Shown piece after piece: positions 24,593 to 32,951 of a stretch of DNA of 64,000 nucleotides. A program made the translations under genes and the position numbers. This DNA comes from JAVBTR01 sp031556065. Its GTDB lineage: Bacteria > Bacillota > Clostridia > Christensenellales > Aristaeellaceae. Within the stretch, counting starts at the first letter, position 1. The number at the start of each line of letters is the position of its first letter. A model generated the notes under the pieces. The model was not told the origin of the DNA. It worked only from the letters and a program-made list of their open reading frames with translations, and ran no database searches. The stretch covers positions 11,828-75,827 of the forward strand of contig JAVBTR010000055.1 in NCBI GenBank assembly GCA_031556065.1. The letters are read 5' to 3'.

Positions 24593-25063
24593 ATGCCCGA
24601 ACAGAACGAAAAGTATTTAAAACTGCAGCAAGCCATCGAAACGCACAAGGATCAAAAAGGCGCGTTGATGCCCGTGCTGCAGGCTGCACAGGAAATCATT
24701 GGGTATGTGCCCATGGATGTGCAGGAAATCATCGCAGAGGGTTTGGGGACAACGTTAAGCGAGGTTTACGGCGTTGCCACCTTCTATTCCCAGTTTTCTT
24801 TGGAGCCCCGCGGCGAATACGTTATCGGCGTATGCCTTGGAACTGCCTGCTATGTTAAAGGCAGCCAAAAAGTGTTGGATAAGCTTGCGGAAGAATTAAA
24901 TGTGGTCCCTGGCAAAACCACCCCAGACGGTCGTTTTACTTTGCAGGCTACCCGCTGCTTGGGCGCTTGCGGCCTGGCACCTGTTATGATGGTGAACGAG
25001 GAAGTTTATGGCCGTTTGGAGCCGGAAGACATTCCCCAGATCGTTGATAAATACCGTAAATAA
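24593..25063 (+). CDS. NuoE-like [2Fe-2S] subunit of NAD-linked [FeFe] hydrogenase (HydC type)
   Basis: 156 aa thioredoxin-like [2Fe-2S] protein homologous to NuoE. Cluster cysteines are C81 and C86 (GVCLGTACYVKG) and C122 and C126 (ATRCLGACGLAP). An N-terminal helical region (ALMPVLQAAQEIIGYVP) is typical of the family. With the NuoF-like and HydA proteins it forms the NADH-dependent, often electron-bifurcating, hydrogenase. GGAGGAGG precedes the ATG. First gene of the catalytic set. Confidence 0.94.
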   Translation: MPEQNEKYLKLQQAIETHKDQKGALMPVLQAAQEIIGYVPMDVQEIIAEGLGTTLSEVYGVATFYSQFSLEPRGEYVIGVCLGTACYVKGSQKVLDKLAEELNVVPGKTTPDGRFTLQATRCLGACGLAPVMMVNEEVYGRLEPEDIPQIVDKYRK

Positions 25064-25075
25064 GGCGGTTTGCGA

Positions 25076-25621
25076 ATGCGCGATATTTCATTGCATTTGT
25101 TGGATTTGGCGCAAAACAGCATCAAGGCGAAGGCTTCTTTGGTCGAAATAAGCCTGAGTACCGATGGGGCCGGAATCATGACCATCAAGTTAAAAGATGA
25201 TGGATGTGGCATGGACGCTGAAATGGTGGAAATGGTGGGAAATCCCTTTGTCACTTCCAGAACCGAGCGTAAAGTGGGATTGGGCATTCCAATGTTTGCC
25301 CAGAACGCGCGTTTGGCCGGAGGCGATATAAAGATTCAAAGTCAGTTAAATTCAGGTACCACCCTTACAGCCATCTTCAATACCCTTGAAATCGATTGCC
25401 TGCCAATGGGCGATTTAGCGCAGACATTTTATTCGCTTATTATTATGAATCCTATATGCCCGGAATTTTTATTCGAGGTCACAAACCCAAAAGGGAATAT
25501 GGCCTTTGATACACGGCAAATCCGTGAAGCGTTGGGTGGCTTGCCGCTGAATGAACCGGAAATTGCCGCATGGATACATGATGCTCTATATGAAGAATTA
25601 ACGCCTATTTTGGAGGGATAA
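25076..25621 (+). CDS. HATPase-domain protein in the hydrogenase operon
   Basis: 181 aa GHKL ATP-binding protein: N-box LDLAQNSIKAKAS, G1 KDDGCGMD and a G2/F region GNPFVTSRTERKVGLGIPMF. There is no HisKA dimerisation or sensor region, so it is a stand-alone ATPase or kinase module. The C-terminal 70 residues (LEIDCLPMGDLAQTFYSLI) are specific to proteins in this genetic context. ATG 25076 is used because AAGGCGG lies 7 nt upstream. Its role in hydrogenase function is unknown. Orthologues usually sit between nuoE- and nuoF-like genes. Confidence 0.82.
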   Translation: MRDISLHLLDLAQNSIKAKASLVEISLSTDGAGIMTIKLKDDGCGMDAEMVEMVGNPFVTSRTERKVGLGIPMFAQNARLAGGDIKIQSQLNSGTTLTAIFNTLEIDCLPMGDLAQTFYSLIIMNPICPEFLFEVTNPKGNMAFDTRQIREALGGLPLNEPEIAAWIHDALYEELTPILEG

Positions 25622-25623
25622 CA

Positions 25624-25992
25624 ATGAAGTCTTTACAAGAATTGGAAGCCATCCGCCAAAAAACATTGGAACGGGTCAGCCTGCGCAAGGAATCGGATGA
25701 TACGGTACGCATCGTTATCGGCATGGCCACCTGTGGCATCGCTGCCGGTGCCCGTCCTGTGATGCATGCCTTTATGGAAGAAATTAACAAAAGGGGTCTG
25801 CACAACGCTGTGGTATCCCAGACTGGGTGCGTGGGCATGTGCCGTTTAGAACCCATGGTGGATGTTTATGTGCCTGGCCAGGGCAAGGTCACTTACGTGA
25901 AGGTGACCCCTGAAATGGTCGATAAAATTGTTTTGGAACATGTTGTCAACGGAAATCCTGTAATGGATTACACCATTGGCGCTGCCGAGTAA
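25624..25992 (+). CDS. (2Fe-2S) ferredoxin-like domain protein
   Basis: 122 aa thioredoxin-like ferredoxin domain related to the N-terminus of the NuoF-like protein. Only three cysteines are in cluster positions: C37 (ATCGIAAGA), C69 and C73 (TGCVGMC). The position equivalent to the second Cys of the CxxxxC pair is Gly42. I recall this TCGIAAGA form as common in such proteins, so it may hold an incomplete or differently ligated cluster. Two nt separate it from the previous stop. Confidence 0.82.
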   Translation: MKSLQELEAIRQKTLERVSLRKESDDTVRIVIGMATCGIAAGARPVMHAFMEEINKRGLHNAVVSQTGCVGMCRLEPMVDVYVPGQGKVTYVKVTPEMVDKIVLEHVVNGNPVMDYTIGAAE

Positions 25993-26017
25993 AGAAGACT
26001 TAAGAGGAGGAAGACAA

Positions 26018-27814
26018 ATGGAACTATATCGCTCTCATGTGCTTGTTTGCGGCGGTACCGGCTGCTCATCATCCGGCTCCAATGGTTTAATTGAGCGCTT
26101 TGAACAACAATTAACCGAAAAAGGCCTGCAAAACGAGGTAAAAGTGATCCGTACAGGTTGCTTTGGCCTGTGCGAAGCGGGTCCTGTGGTTATTGTATAC
26201 CCCGAAGGCACTTTTTATAGCCGCGTAACCGAAAAAGATGTAGACGAAATTGTATCCGAGCATCTTTTAAAGGGCCGCAAGGTGCAGCACCTGGTGTATG
26301 TGGATCATGCCACACAGGAATCCAGTGTTACCAAATCTTTGGATGAAATCGGCTTCTACAAAAAGCAACAGCGTATCGCCCTTCGTAACTGTGGCGTGAT
26401 TGACCCTGAAAACATTGATGAATACATTGCTTTTGATGGCTATAAAGCCCTAGCCAAAGCCATTACCGAAATGAACCGTGAAACGGTTATCGATGAAATT
26501 CTGGCTTCTGGCCTTCGTGGCCGTGGGGGCGGCGGGTTCCCTACTGGCTTAAAATGGAAGTTTACTTATAATTCCCAAGCTGATCAAAAATACGTTGCCT
26601 GCAATGCCGACGAAGGAGATCCGGGCGCCTTTATGGACCGTTCCATTTTGGAAGGCGATCCTCATGCAATCATCGAAGCCATGGCCATCGCTGGCTATGC
26701 CATCGGTGCTTCCGAAGGGTATGTTTATGTCCGCGCTGAGTATCCTATTGCTGTAAAGCGCTTGGCCATCGCAATCGACCAGGCCCGCGAATACGGCATT
26801 CTGGGCAAGAATATTTTTGAAAGCGGCTTCGATTTTGACATGCATATTCGTTTGGGTGCAGGTGCATTCGTTTGCGGCGAAGAAACCGCGTTGATGGCCT
26901 CCATCGAAGGTATGCGCGGCGAACCCCGGCCTCGGCCTCCATTCCCGGCGGTAAAAGGCCTTTTTGGCAAACCCACCATGCTTAACAACGTGGAAACCTA
27001 CGCCAATGTGCCCCAGATCATTTTAAATGGCGCTAATTGGTTTAATTCGATCGGTACCGAAAAATCAAAGGGCACCAAGGTGTTCGCTTTGGGCGGCAAG
27101 ATCAACAACACCGGCCTTGTGGAAGTGCCCATGGGTACGCCCCTTAAAGAAATTATCTATGATATTGGCGGCGGCATTCCCAATGGGAAAAAGTTTAAAG
27201 CTGTGCAAACTGGCGGTCCTTCCGGCGGCTGTATCCCTGAAGCCAATCTGGATATTTCTATCGAATACGATACACTGATCGAAATTGGATCCATGATGGG
27301 CTCCGGCGGCATGATCGTTATGGACGAAGACAACTGTATGGTTGACATCGCCCGTTTCTTCCTGGATTTTACTGTGGATGAATCCTGCGGCAAGTGCACG
27401 CCCTGCCGTATTGGTACCAAGCGCATGCTGGAGATTCTTGAAAGAATCGTTGAAGGCAAGGGCGTTGAAGGCGATATTGAAAAGCTGGAGCAGCTGGCCA
27501 AGAATATCAAAGAAACCGCTCTTTGCGGTCTGGGCCAAACAGCGCCTAACCCGGTTCTTTCTACCCTGCGTTATTTCAGGGATGAATATGAGGCCCACAT
27601 CAAGGACAAGACCTGCCCTGCGCATCATTGCCAAGCGCTTTTGAACTATGTGATCAGCGACAAGTGCAAAGGCTGCACCATTTGCGCAAAGGCTTGCCCG
27701 GCCAACGCCATTGTGGGCGAGGTTCGCAAACAGCACACCATTGATACCAATAAGTGTATTAAGTGCGGCGCTTGTATCGCAACCTGCCGTTTCGGCGCTA
27801 TCTCCAAGAACTAA
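26018..27814 (+). CDS. NuoF-like FMN/NADH subunit of [FeFe] hydrogenase (HydB type)
   Basis: 598 aa diaphorase subunit. Order: N-terminal [2Fe-2S] thioredoxin-like domain (C11, C16, C48, C52); NADH/FMN-binding NuoF core with GLRGRGGGGFPTGLKW and ACNADEGDPGAFMDR; SLBB region; [4Fe-4S] site ESCGKCTPCRIG; C-terminal 2[4Fe-4S] ferredoxin domain (CKGCTICAKACP, CIKCGACIATC). It passes electrons between NAD(H), ferredoxin and HydA. ATG 26018 is chosen because AGAGGAGG lies about 7 nt upstream; a longer frame overlapping the previous gene is rejected. Confidence 0.95.
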   Translation: MELYRSHVLVCGGTGCSSSGSNGLIERFEQQLTEKGLQNEVKVIRTGCFGLCEAGPVVIVYPEGTFYSRVTEKDVDEIVSEHLLKGRKVQHLVYVDHATQESSVTKSLDEIGFYKKQQRIALRNCGVIDPENIDEYIAFDGYKALAKAITEMNRETVIDEILASGLRGRGGGGFPTGLKWKFTYNSQADQKYVACNADEGDPGAFMDRSILEGDPHAIIEAMAIAGYAIGASEGYVYVRAEYPIAVKRLAIAIDQAREYGILGKNIFESGFDFDMHIRLGAGAFVCGEETALMASIEGMRGEPRPRPPFPAVKGLFGKPTMLNNVETYANVPQIILNGANWFNSIGTEKSKGTKVFALGGKINNTGLVEVPMGTPLKEIIYDIGGGIPNGKKFKAVQTGGPSGGCIPEANLDISIEYDTLIEIGSMMGSGGMIVMDEDNCMVDIARFFLDFTVDESCGKCTPCRIGTKRMLEILERIVEGKGVEGDIEKLEQLAKNIKETALCGLGQTAPNPVLSTLRYFRDEYEAHIKDKTCPAHHCQALLNYVISDKCKGCTICAKACPANAIVGEVRKQHTIDTNKCIKCGACIATCRFGAISKN

Positions 27815-27835
27815 TAAAGTCAGGAGGACATCTTA

Positions 27836-29587
27836 ATGGAACAACAGCTCATTACTTTAACCATTGATGGCGTCGAGGTTTCCGTTCCAAACGGCACCAC
27901 CGTTCTTGAGGCGGCGAAGAAAGCGCATATCGATATTCCTACCTTATGTTATTTAAAAGAGATTAACGCCATCGGCGCTTGCCGTATCTGCGTTGTAGAT
28001 TCCGGTGCCCGTTCCCTGCAGGCAGCTTGTGTGCTGCCTGCCACCAACGGCATGGTGGTGAAAACCAACACCCCTGCCGTTCGTGAAGCAAGAAAGGTGA
28101 ACCTGGAATTGATCCTTTCTGACCACGACAAGAAGTGCTTATCCTGCGTGCGCAACCAGAATTGTGAACTGCAAAAGCTTTCTTACGAACTGGGCGTAGA
28201 TTCCGGTGAACGGTTCGAGGGAAAACGGAATGTATACGATGTGGACGAGCTTTCACCCTCTATTGTTCGGGATAACAACAAGTGTATCCTCTGCCGCCGC
28301 TGCGTAGCCGCTTGCGCCAACGTGCAAAAGGTGGGCGTGATTGGTGCTGTCAACCGCGGCTTTGATACGGCTATTGAATCCGCCTGGGGCATGAAGCTGG
28401 CGGAAACGTCTTGCATCAACTGCGGCCAGTGCATTGCTGCGTGCCCTGTAGGCGCTCTTTACGAAAAGAGTGAAACCGATAAGGTTTGGGAAATGATTGC
28501 TGATAAAGATACTCATGTGATCGTACAAACCGCTCCTGCTGTTCGCGCCGCTTTAGGCGAAGAATTTGGTATAGAAATGGGCACCTCTGTTACGGGCAAG
28601 ATGGCTGCCGCTTTGCGCCGCCTTGGGTTCGATAAAGTGTTCGATACGGATTTCGCCGCGGATCTGACTATCATGGAGGAAGCCACGGAATTGATTGATC
28701 GCGTTAGCAATAAGGGTGTTCTGCCTATGATCACCTCCTGCTCTCCTGGCTGGGTGAAATACTGCGAACATTACTACCCGGAGTTTATTCCTAATCTTTC
28801 CAGCTGCAAATCTCCTCACGAGATGCTGGGCGCTATTGCCAAGAGCTATTATGCGGAAAAGATGGACATTGAGCCCGCGAAGATCAAAGTGGTTTCCGTG
28901 ATGCCTTGTACCGCCAAAAAATTCGAAGCGGACAGGGAAGAATTAAGCGGTACTGGCTATCCAGATGTGGATGCGGTTATTACCACCCGGGAATTGGCCC
29001 GGATGATCAAAGAAGCACGTATTAACTTTGTTCAATTGGAAGACGAAGGTTTCGATAAGCTTCTGGGCGAAAGCACCGGCGCTGGCGTAATCTTCGGCGC
29101 TACCGGCGGCGTAATGGAAGCCGCCTTGCGTACCGCATATGAAGTGATCTCTGGCAAAGCCTTGGAAAAGGTGGAATTTAACGATGTGCGCGGCTTGGAA
29201 GGCGTGAAGGAAGCCTCGGTGCAGATTGGTGATCTGATGGTAAATGTAGCGGTTGCCCATGGTACCGCCAATGCAGCCAAGCTTTTAGACAGCATTCAAT
29301 CCGGCGAAAAGACCTACCACTTTATCGAAGTCATGGGCTGCCCCGGCGGCTGTGTGGCAGGCGGCGGCCAGCCTATCGTCAGCGCTGATACCAGGATGGA
29401 TTGCGATTACCGCAGCCTCCGCGCCAAGGCCCTGTATTCTGAAGATGCAGGCAAGGCCCTTCGCAAAAGTCACGAAAACGAAGAGATCCAGGCTCTGTAC
29501 AAGGATTACCTGGATAAGCCTAACAGCCATAAGGCTCACAAGCTGCTCCACACCCACTATGTAGCAAGGCCCAAGTATTCTAAGTAA
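27836..29587 (+). CDS. catalytic [FeFe] hydrogenase HydA, NADH-linked (group A type)
   Basis: 583 aa. Order: plant-type [2Fe-2S] (C38, C49, C52, C65); His-ligated [4Fe-4S] (H97, C101, C104, C110); two [4Fe-4S] (C150/153/156/160 and C193/196/199/203); H-cluster domain with TSCSPGWV (301-307 region), MPCTAKKFE (C358) and GCPGGCVAGGGQP (C502, C506); C-terminal small-subunit domain. It reduces protons or oxidises H2. The L1 motif reads TSCSP rather than TSCCP. I recall this as frequent in NuoF-linked HydA, but it should be aligned. Maturation genes hydE/F/G are not in the window. Confidence 0.96.
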   Translation: MEQQLITLTIDGVEVSVPNGTTVLEAAKKAHIDIPTLCYLKEINAIGACRICVVDSGARSLQAACVLPATNGMVVKTNTPAVREARKVNLELILSDHDKKCLSCVRNQNCELQKLSYELGVDSGERFEGKRNVYDVDELSPSIVRDNNKCILCRRCVAACANVQKVGVIGAVNRGFDTAIESAWGMKLAETSCINCGQCIAACPVGALYEKSETDKVWEMIADKDTHVIVQTAPAVRAALGEEFGIEMGTSVTGKMAAALRRLGFDKVFDTDFAADLTIMEEATELIDRVSNKGVLPMITSCSPGWVKYCEHYYPEFIPNLSSCKSPHEMLGAIAKSYYAEKMDIEPAKIKVVSVMPCTAKKFEADREELSGTGYPDVDAVITTRELARMIKEARINFVQLEDEGFDKLLGESTGAGVIFGATGGVMEAALRTAYEVISGKALEKVEFNDVRGLEGVKEASVQIGDLMVNVAVAHGTANAAKLLDSIQSGEKTYHFIEVMGCPGGCVAGGGQPIVSADTRMDCDYRSLRAKALYSEDAGKALRKSHENEEIQALYKDYLDKPNSHKAHKLLHTHYVARPKYSK

Positions 29588-29590
29588 AAA

Positions 29591-29622
29591 GATAAGCACC
29601 GACATTCAGCCGGTGCTTATCT
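29591..29622 (-). terminator. terminator stem-loop, copy 1 (terminates leftward transcription)
   Basis: GATAAGCACCG (29591-29601) pairs with CGGTGCTTATC (29611-29621). Only on the minus strand is it followed by a T-run (TTTTTACTTA). A 29-nt segment (29594-29622) is repeated exactly at 29842-29870. Confidence 0.8.
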
Positions 29623-29841
29623 CAGCGCGTCGACAAAGTCGACGCTTTCGTGCGGCACCTGTGTCGCACGAGGGATTTCCCTCACTGCACTGTAAAATCT
29701 TCGATTTTACGGTCGTTTGTTCGGGCCAGGTAGGAAATTCTACGAAATTCCACCGAAAATCGCCGCACATGTCGCCGATTTCGGAATGAAAATCGGAGGA
29801 CCGCGGTCCTCCGATACCTCCTAGGGTTTGTTGATGGTCTG
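29623..29841. repeat. chain of seven inverted repeats between two terminator copies
   Basis: About 219 nt with no credible gene, made almost entirely of consecutive hairpins. They are GCGTCGAC/GTCGACGC (29627-29645); CGTGCGGCAC/GTGTCGCACG (29649-29670); GAGGGA/TCCCTC (29670-29683); GTAAAATC/GATTTTAC (29692-29710); GGAAATTC/GAAATTCC with one mismatch (29733-29751); CGAAAATCG/CGATTTCG with a bulged A (29754-29783); and a perfect 24-nt palindrome (29792-29815). No terminal inverted repeats or transposase are visible. It could be a MITE-like or REP-like interspersed element, or a structured RNA at the end of the hydA transcript. It is not a family I can name. Confidence 0.7.
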
Positions 29842-29875
29842 AAGCACCGACATTCAGCCGGTGCTTATCTTTTTA
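29842..29875 (+). terminator. terminator stem-loop, copy 2 (terminates hydA transcript)
   Basis: AAGCACCG pairs with CGGTGCTT, followed by ATCTTTTTATT on the plus strand. It is the exact 29-nt duplicate of copy 1, but with the T-run on the opposite side. The T-run includes the recX stop codon. Confidence 0.85.
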
Positions 29876-30499
29876 TTCTTCATAGCTTTCTTTAAGCGCT
29901 TTGGCAGCGGCCTGCCGGGCTTCATCCCAATCAAAGCCACGACGGACCAGCGCCTGGATTAATTTTTGAAGGGCCTTTCGAGGTTCTTCATCTGTGTATT
30001 TGCGGACCAATTTGGCAGCCAGCTCATTGGCTTTGGTTTGAAGTTCCTCTTCATCCAGTTGGGATAGTACTTCCTGGGCCGTTTCTTTGGAAATCCCCTT
30101 TTGGCGAAGCTCTTGTTCAATGCGGTGCTTGCCCATGGCCTTGTGGCTTCTGGCTTCCACCCATTGGGCAGCAAATTCGTCGTCGTTTAAATATTTGAGT
30201 TTTTGTAGTTTGTAGATCACCATTTCCACAGTAGATTCCAGATAGCCACACCTTAAAAGCAATCTTTCTAATTCCTTGGCACTTCTTGAACGGGTCGAAA
30301 GGTAAACACCTGCCCTATCCATAGCGTGGCGAAATTGGCGCACCATAAGCCAATTATCATATTCGTCTAAATCCATGGGTTCACCTAATTCAAAGGGCCG
30401 TTCCCGAAAAAGGCTTAATGGTACCATGAAAACCCGGTCTTCATTCACAACCATGCGCATTTTTCCGCGCTGTTTTTCCAAAGCAGTTACAATGTCCAT
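29873..30499 (-). CDS. recX: regulatory protein RecX
   Basis: 208 aa all-helical RecA modulator. The RecX pattern is visible: three tandem three-helix units with YLSTRSRSAKELERLLLRCGY, LKYLNDDEFAAQWVEAR, GKHRIEQELRQKGI and a final RRGFDWDEARQAA. An N-terminal extension of about 60 residues precedes them, as in many Firmicutes. ATG 30499 (AAAGG 8 nt upstream) is preferred to the GTG at 30508. It overlaps the serine hydrolase 3' end by 13 nt. recA is not in the window. Confidence 0.9.
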   Translation of the reverse strand: MDIVTALEKQRGKMRMVVNEDRVFMVPLSLFRERPFELGEPMDLDEYDNWLMVRQFRHAMDRAGVYLSTRSRSAKELERLLLRCGYLESTVEMVIYKLQKLKYLNDDEFAAQWVEARSHKAMGKHRIEQELRQKGISKETAQEVLSQLDEEELQTKANELAAKLVRKYTDEEPRKALQKLIQALVRRGFDWDEARQAAAKALKESYEE

Positions 30500-31515
30500 T
30501 GAAAACACCTTTCGATCAAATCCCGGTTTAAAACACCCAGACGTCCATCCCGCAGTTCGTTAGCGCCGTTGTTTAAAGAAACCAAGGTGTCACCGCTTTC
30601 ACTGAAGAACATGCCGTTGACACAGCCATAGGCGAAGCCTTGATGGCCGTAAAGGGTTTGTTTGCCTCTTACGATCAAAAGGCCTAAGCCATATGCCAGG
30701 TTTGGGCTTAAGGAGCCATATTCTCCGTGGGGTGTTTTCATTTCCTTTACAGCATCCTTCGTTATAAAGCTGCCATCATTTTTAACAATCACATCCAATA
30801 CTTTTTCCAAGTCGCTTACATTGGCGTACAGGTTGCCCGAAGACAGATGATAATGCCGCTGGGGATCAGGCCTAAGAATAGGGGAAGCCTGAGCCTTTCT
30901 TTTGTTTGCGTCAAAAGCTTTTTTAGGGGGTACCAGGCGATAGATATCTTTAGGAGTGATGGTTGTAATATCGTAGGTGCAGGTCATCTGAAGAGGGCTA
31001 AAGACGTTTTTTTGCATCCAGCTTTCAAGACTTTCATTGGTTACCATTTCCACGACGCTGCCTACAATGCCAAAGCCCAGGTTAGAATAGCGAAAGGTGT
31101 TTTTCTTCCGCCAAACGTTTGGGCTTTGAAGGAGCTGATTTAAATCCAGTGGTGCAGTCAGCGAATTTTCATAAGCTTCGCCATCGCACAGGGGAGAAGT
31201 ATGGCTTAAAAGTTGCCGCAGGGTAATGCTTTTTAACGGTAAACCGGTATAGCTGGCAATAGGTGTATCCAAATCAAGCCCCAGCTTCATCACCCCTAAG
31301 GTGGTAACCAGCTTGGTTAACGATGCGGTACGGAAAGAGGTGTTTTCATCCACGCTGCCGATATAAGACCGTTTACCGTTTTGGGAAACCACGCCGGAAA
31401 GCATAGCATGGTGATTGGCGATCTTTTTAATTTCCGCCGGTGCTTTTCTGCTTATGAAAACAAGGGGCTTTACGAATTGTAAAGCCCCGCTGTATAACAT
31501 TCTGCGGTAACTCAT
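30487..31515 (-). CDS. serine hydrolase, class C beta-lactamase/penicillin-binding family
   Basis: 342 aa. Visible: the SxxK nucleophile motif TASLTKLVT, YSN (general base motif, in TFRYSNLGFG) and a C-terminal HQG in GHQGFAYG in place of KTG/HxG. Such proteins include D-alanyl-D-alanine peptidases and esterases; the substrate is not predictable. No signal peptide or membrane segment is obvious, so it may be cytoplasmic. The start overlaps the pncB stop (ATGA), and its stop overlaps recX, so it belongs to one operon with both. Confidence 0.82.
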   Translation of the reverse strand: MSYRRMLYSGALQFVKPLVFISRKAPAEIKKIANHHAMLSGVVSQNGKRSYIGSVDENTSFRTASLTKLVTTLGVMKLGLDLDTPIASYTGLPLKSITLRQLLSHTSPLCDGEAYENSLTAPLDLNQLLQSPNVWRKKNTFRYSNLGFGIVGSVVEMVTNESLESWMQKNVFSPLQMTCTYDITTITPKDIYRLVPPKKAFDANKRKAQASPILRPDPQRHYHLSSGNLYANVSDLEKVLDVIVKNDGSFITKDAVKEMKTPHGEYGSLSPNLAYGLGLLIVRGKQTLYGHQGFAYGCVNGMFFSESGDTLVSLNNGANELRDGRLGVLNRDLIERCFQWTL

Positions 31516-32951
31516 TTGCCTTTTTTCTGCGCGGCAGATAACAGCTCATGGCGCAGATCATACAAGGGCTGGCTCAAGTCCACTTTGTAGCGGTGGGGAC
31601 GGCGAAGACGCTTGTATTCATCCCAGAAGGTTTCCAGCTCCTTAGCTGCAAAATGTTTGATTTCGCTTAAGCTGGGGGATTGGTACACAAGCTGGCCATC
31701 CATAAAAATTGGCACATGCAAATCTTTAATGGTGTAATCTGTCAGTGTGGTGGATTTCCAGGTTTCCACGGGATCGAAGAGGGTCAAAGGCTGGGCGGGA
31801 TCGTATGCTTCATTAGCCAGGGCGATAAGATCCGCGAAGGCCTTGCCTGTATCATTGTCATACACACGGTAGAGCTTTTTTAGGCCAGGCAAAGTCACCT
31901 TGGCAGGATTGTCGGACACCTTCAAGCGAGGGCAAACGATCCCATTGCGTTCTTCGGCGCACATTTTGTATACGCCGCCCAGAGCAGGGTTATCAAGGCT
32001 TGTAATCAGGCGCGTGCCAACGCCCCACACGTCGATGCGGGCACCCTGGGCCTTTAGATCCCATATGACTTCTTCATCCAGATCGCCGCTGGCATAGATC
32101 AGAGCATCCGAGTGGCCTGCTTCATCCAGCATCTTTCTGGCTTTTTTGCTAAGATAGGCCAAGTCGCCGCTATCCAAACGGATACCAATGGGTTTATGGC
32201 CCTTTGCTTTTAATTCATCAAACACTTTAATAGCATTGGGAACACCGCTTTTTAAGGTGTCGTAGGTGTCTACCAGAAGCTGGCAATTATCTGGGAAGGT
32301 ATCGGCATAAGTCCTAAAGGCTTCTAATTCCGAATCGAAGGACATAACCCAGCTATGGGCGTGGGTGCCTTTGATGGGAATACCGAATAGTTCCCCTGTC
32401 ATCACATTGCTGGTAGCGTTGCAGCCGCCTATCATGGCCGCACGAGCGCCATAAATACCCGCGTCAGGGCCTTGGGCGCGGCGAAGACCGAACTCCAGCA
32501 CACTGTCGTTCACGGCAGCCTGGCGTACCCGGGAGGCCTTTGTGGCGATTAAGGTTTGATGGTTGATGATATTCAGAAGCGCCGTTTCCACCAACTGGGC
32601 TTCCATAATAGGCGCGTAAACTTTCACAATAGGCTCCATGGGAAATACCAGGGTGCCTTCCGGAACAGCTTCGATGTTGCCGGTAAATTTCATGTTGCTA
32701 AGATAATTTAAAAAGTCCTCATCAAATAAATTCAAAGAACGCAGATACCCGATATCGTTTTCATTAAACTCAATATTCTGGATGTATTCAATGGCTTGCT
32801 CCAAGCCTGCTGCCACAGCATAGGTAATGTTTTCACCGCTTTTGCGGTAGAACAGATCGAAGCCTGCCTTGTATTCCTTCATTCCGTGCTTGTAATACCC
32901 ATACATCATGGTGAGCTGGTAAAGGTCGGTCATCATGGTTAGGTTACGCAT
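31512..32951 (-). CDS. pncB: nicotinate phosphoribosyltransferase
   Basis: 479 aa enzyme making nicotinate mononucleotide from nicotinate and PRPP (NAD salvage). Family landmarks: the N-terminus MTDLYQLTMMYGYYKHGM, FDLFYRKSGENI, EFGLRRAQGPDAG, GTHAHSWVMSF (catalytic His region), DTYDTLKSG, RLDSGDLAYLSKKAR and GVGTRLITS. Length fits the long Firmicute form. The start overlaps the lgt stop by 8 nt. Confidence 0.95.
   Translation of the reverse strand: MRNLTMMTDLYQLTMMYGYYKHGMKEYKAGFDLFYRKSGENITYAVAAGLEQAIEYIQNIEFNENDIGYLRSLNLFDEDFLNYLSNMKFTGNIEAVPEGTLVFPMEPIVKVYAPIMEAQLVETALLNIINHQTLIATKASRVRQAAVNDSVLEFGLRRAQGPDAGIYGARAAMIGGCNATSNVMTGELFGIPIKGTHAHSWVMSFDSELEAFRTYADTFPDNCQLLVDTYDTLKSGVPNAIKVFDELKAKGHKPIGIRLDSGDLAYLSKKARKMLDEAGHSDALIYASGDLDEEVIWDLKAQGARIDVWGVGTRLITSLDNPALGGVYKMCAEERNGIVCPRLKVSDNPAKVTLPGLKKLYRVYDNDTGKAFADLIALANEAYDPAQPLTLFDPVETWKSTTLTDYTIKDLHVPIFMDGQLVYQSPSLSEIKHFAAKELETFWDEYKRLRRPHRYKVDLSQPLYDLRHELLSAAQKKGK

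Noticed and set aside
29623..29841. CRISPR-like or attC-array reading of the hairpin chain
   Set aside because: The hairpins all differ in sequence. There is no repeated unit, no spacers and no cas or integron genes.
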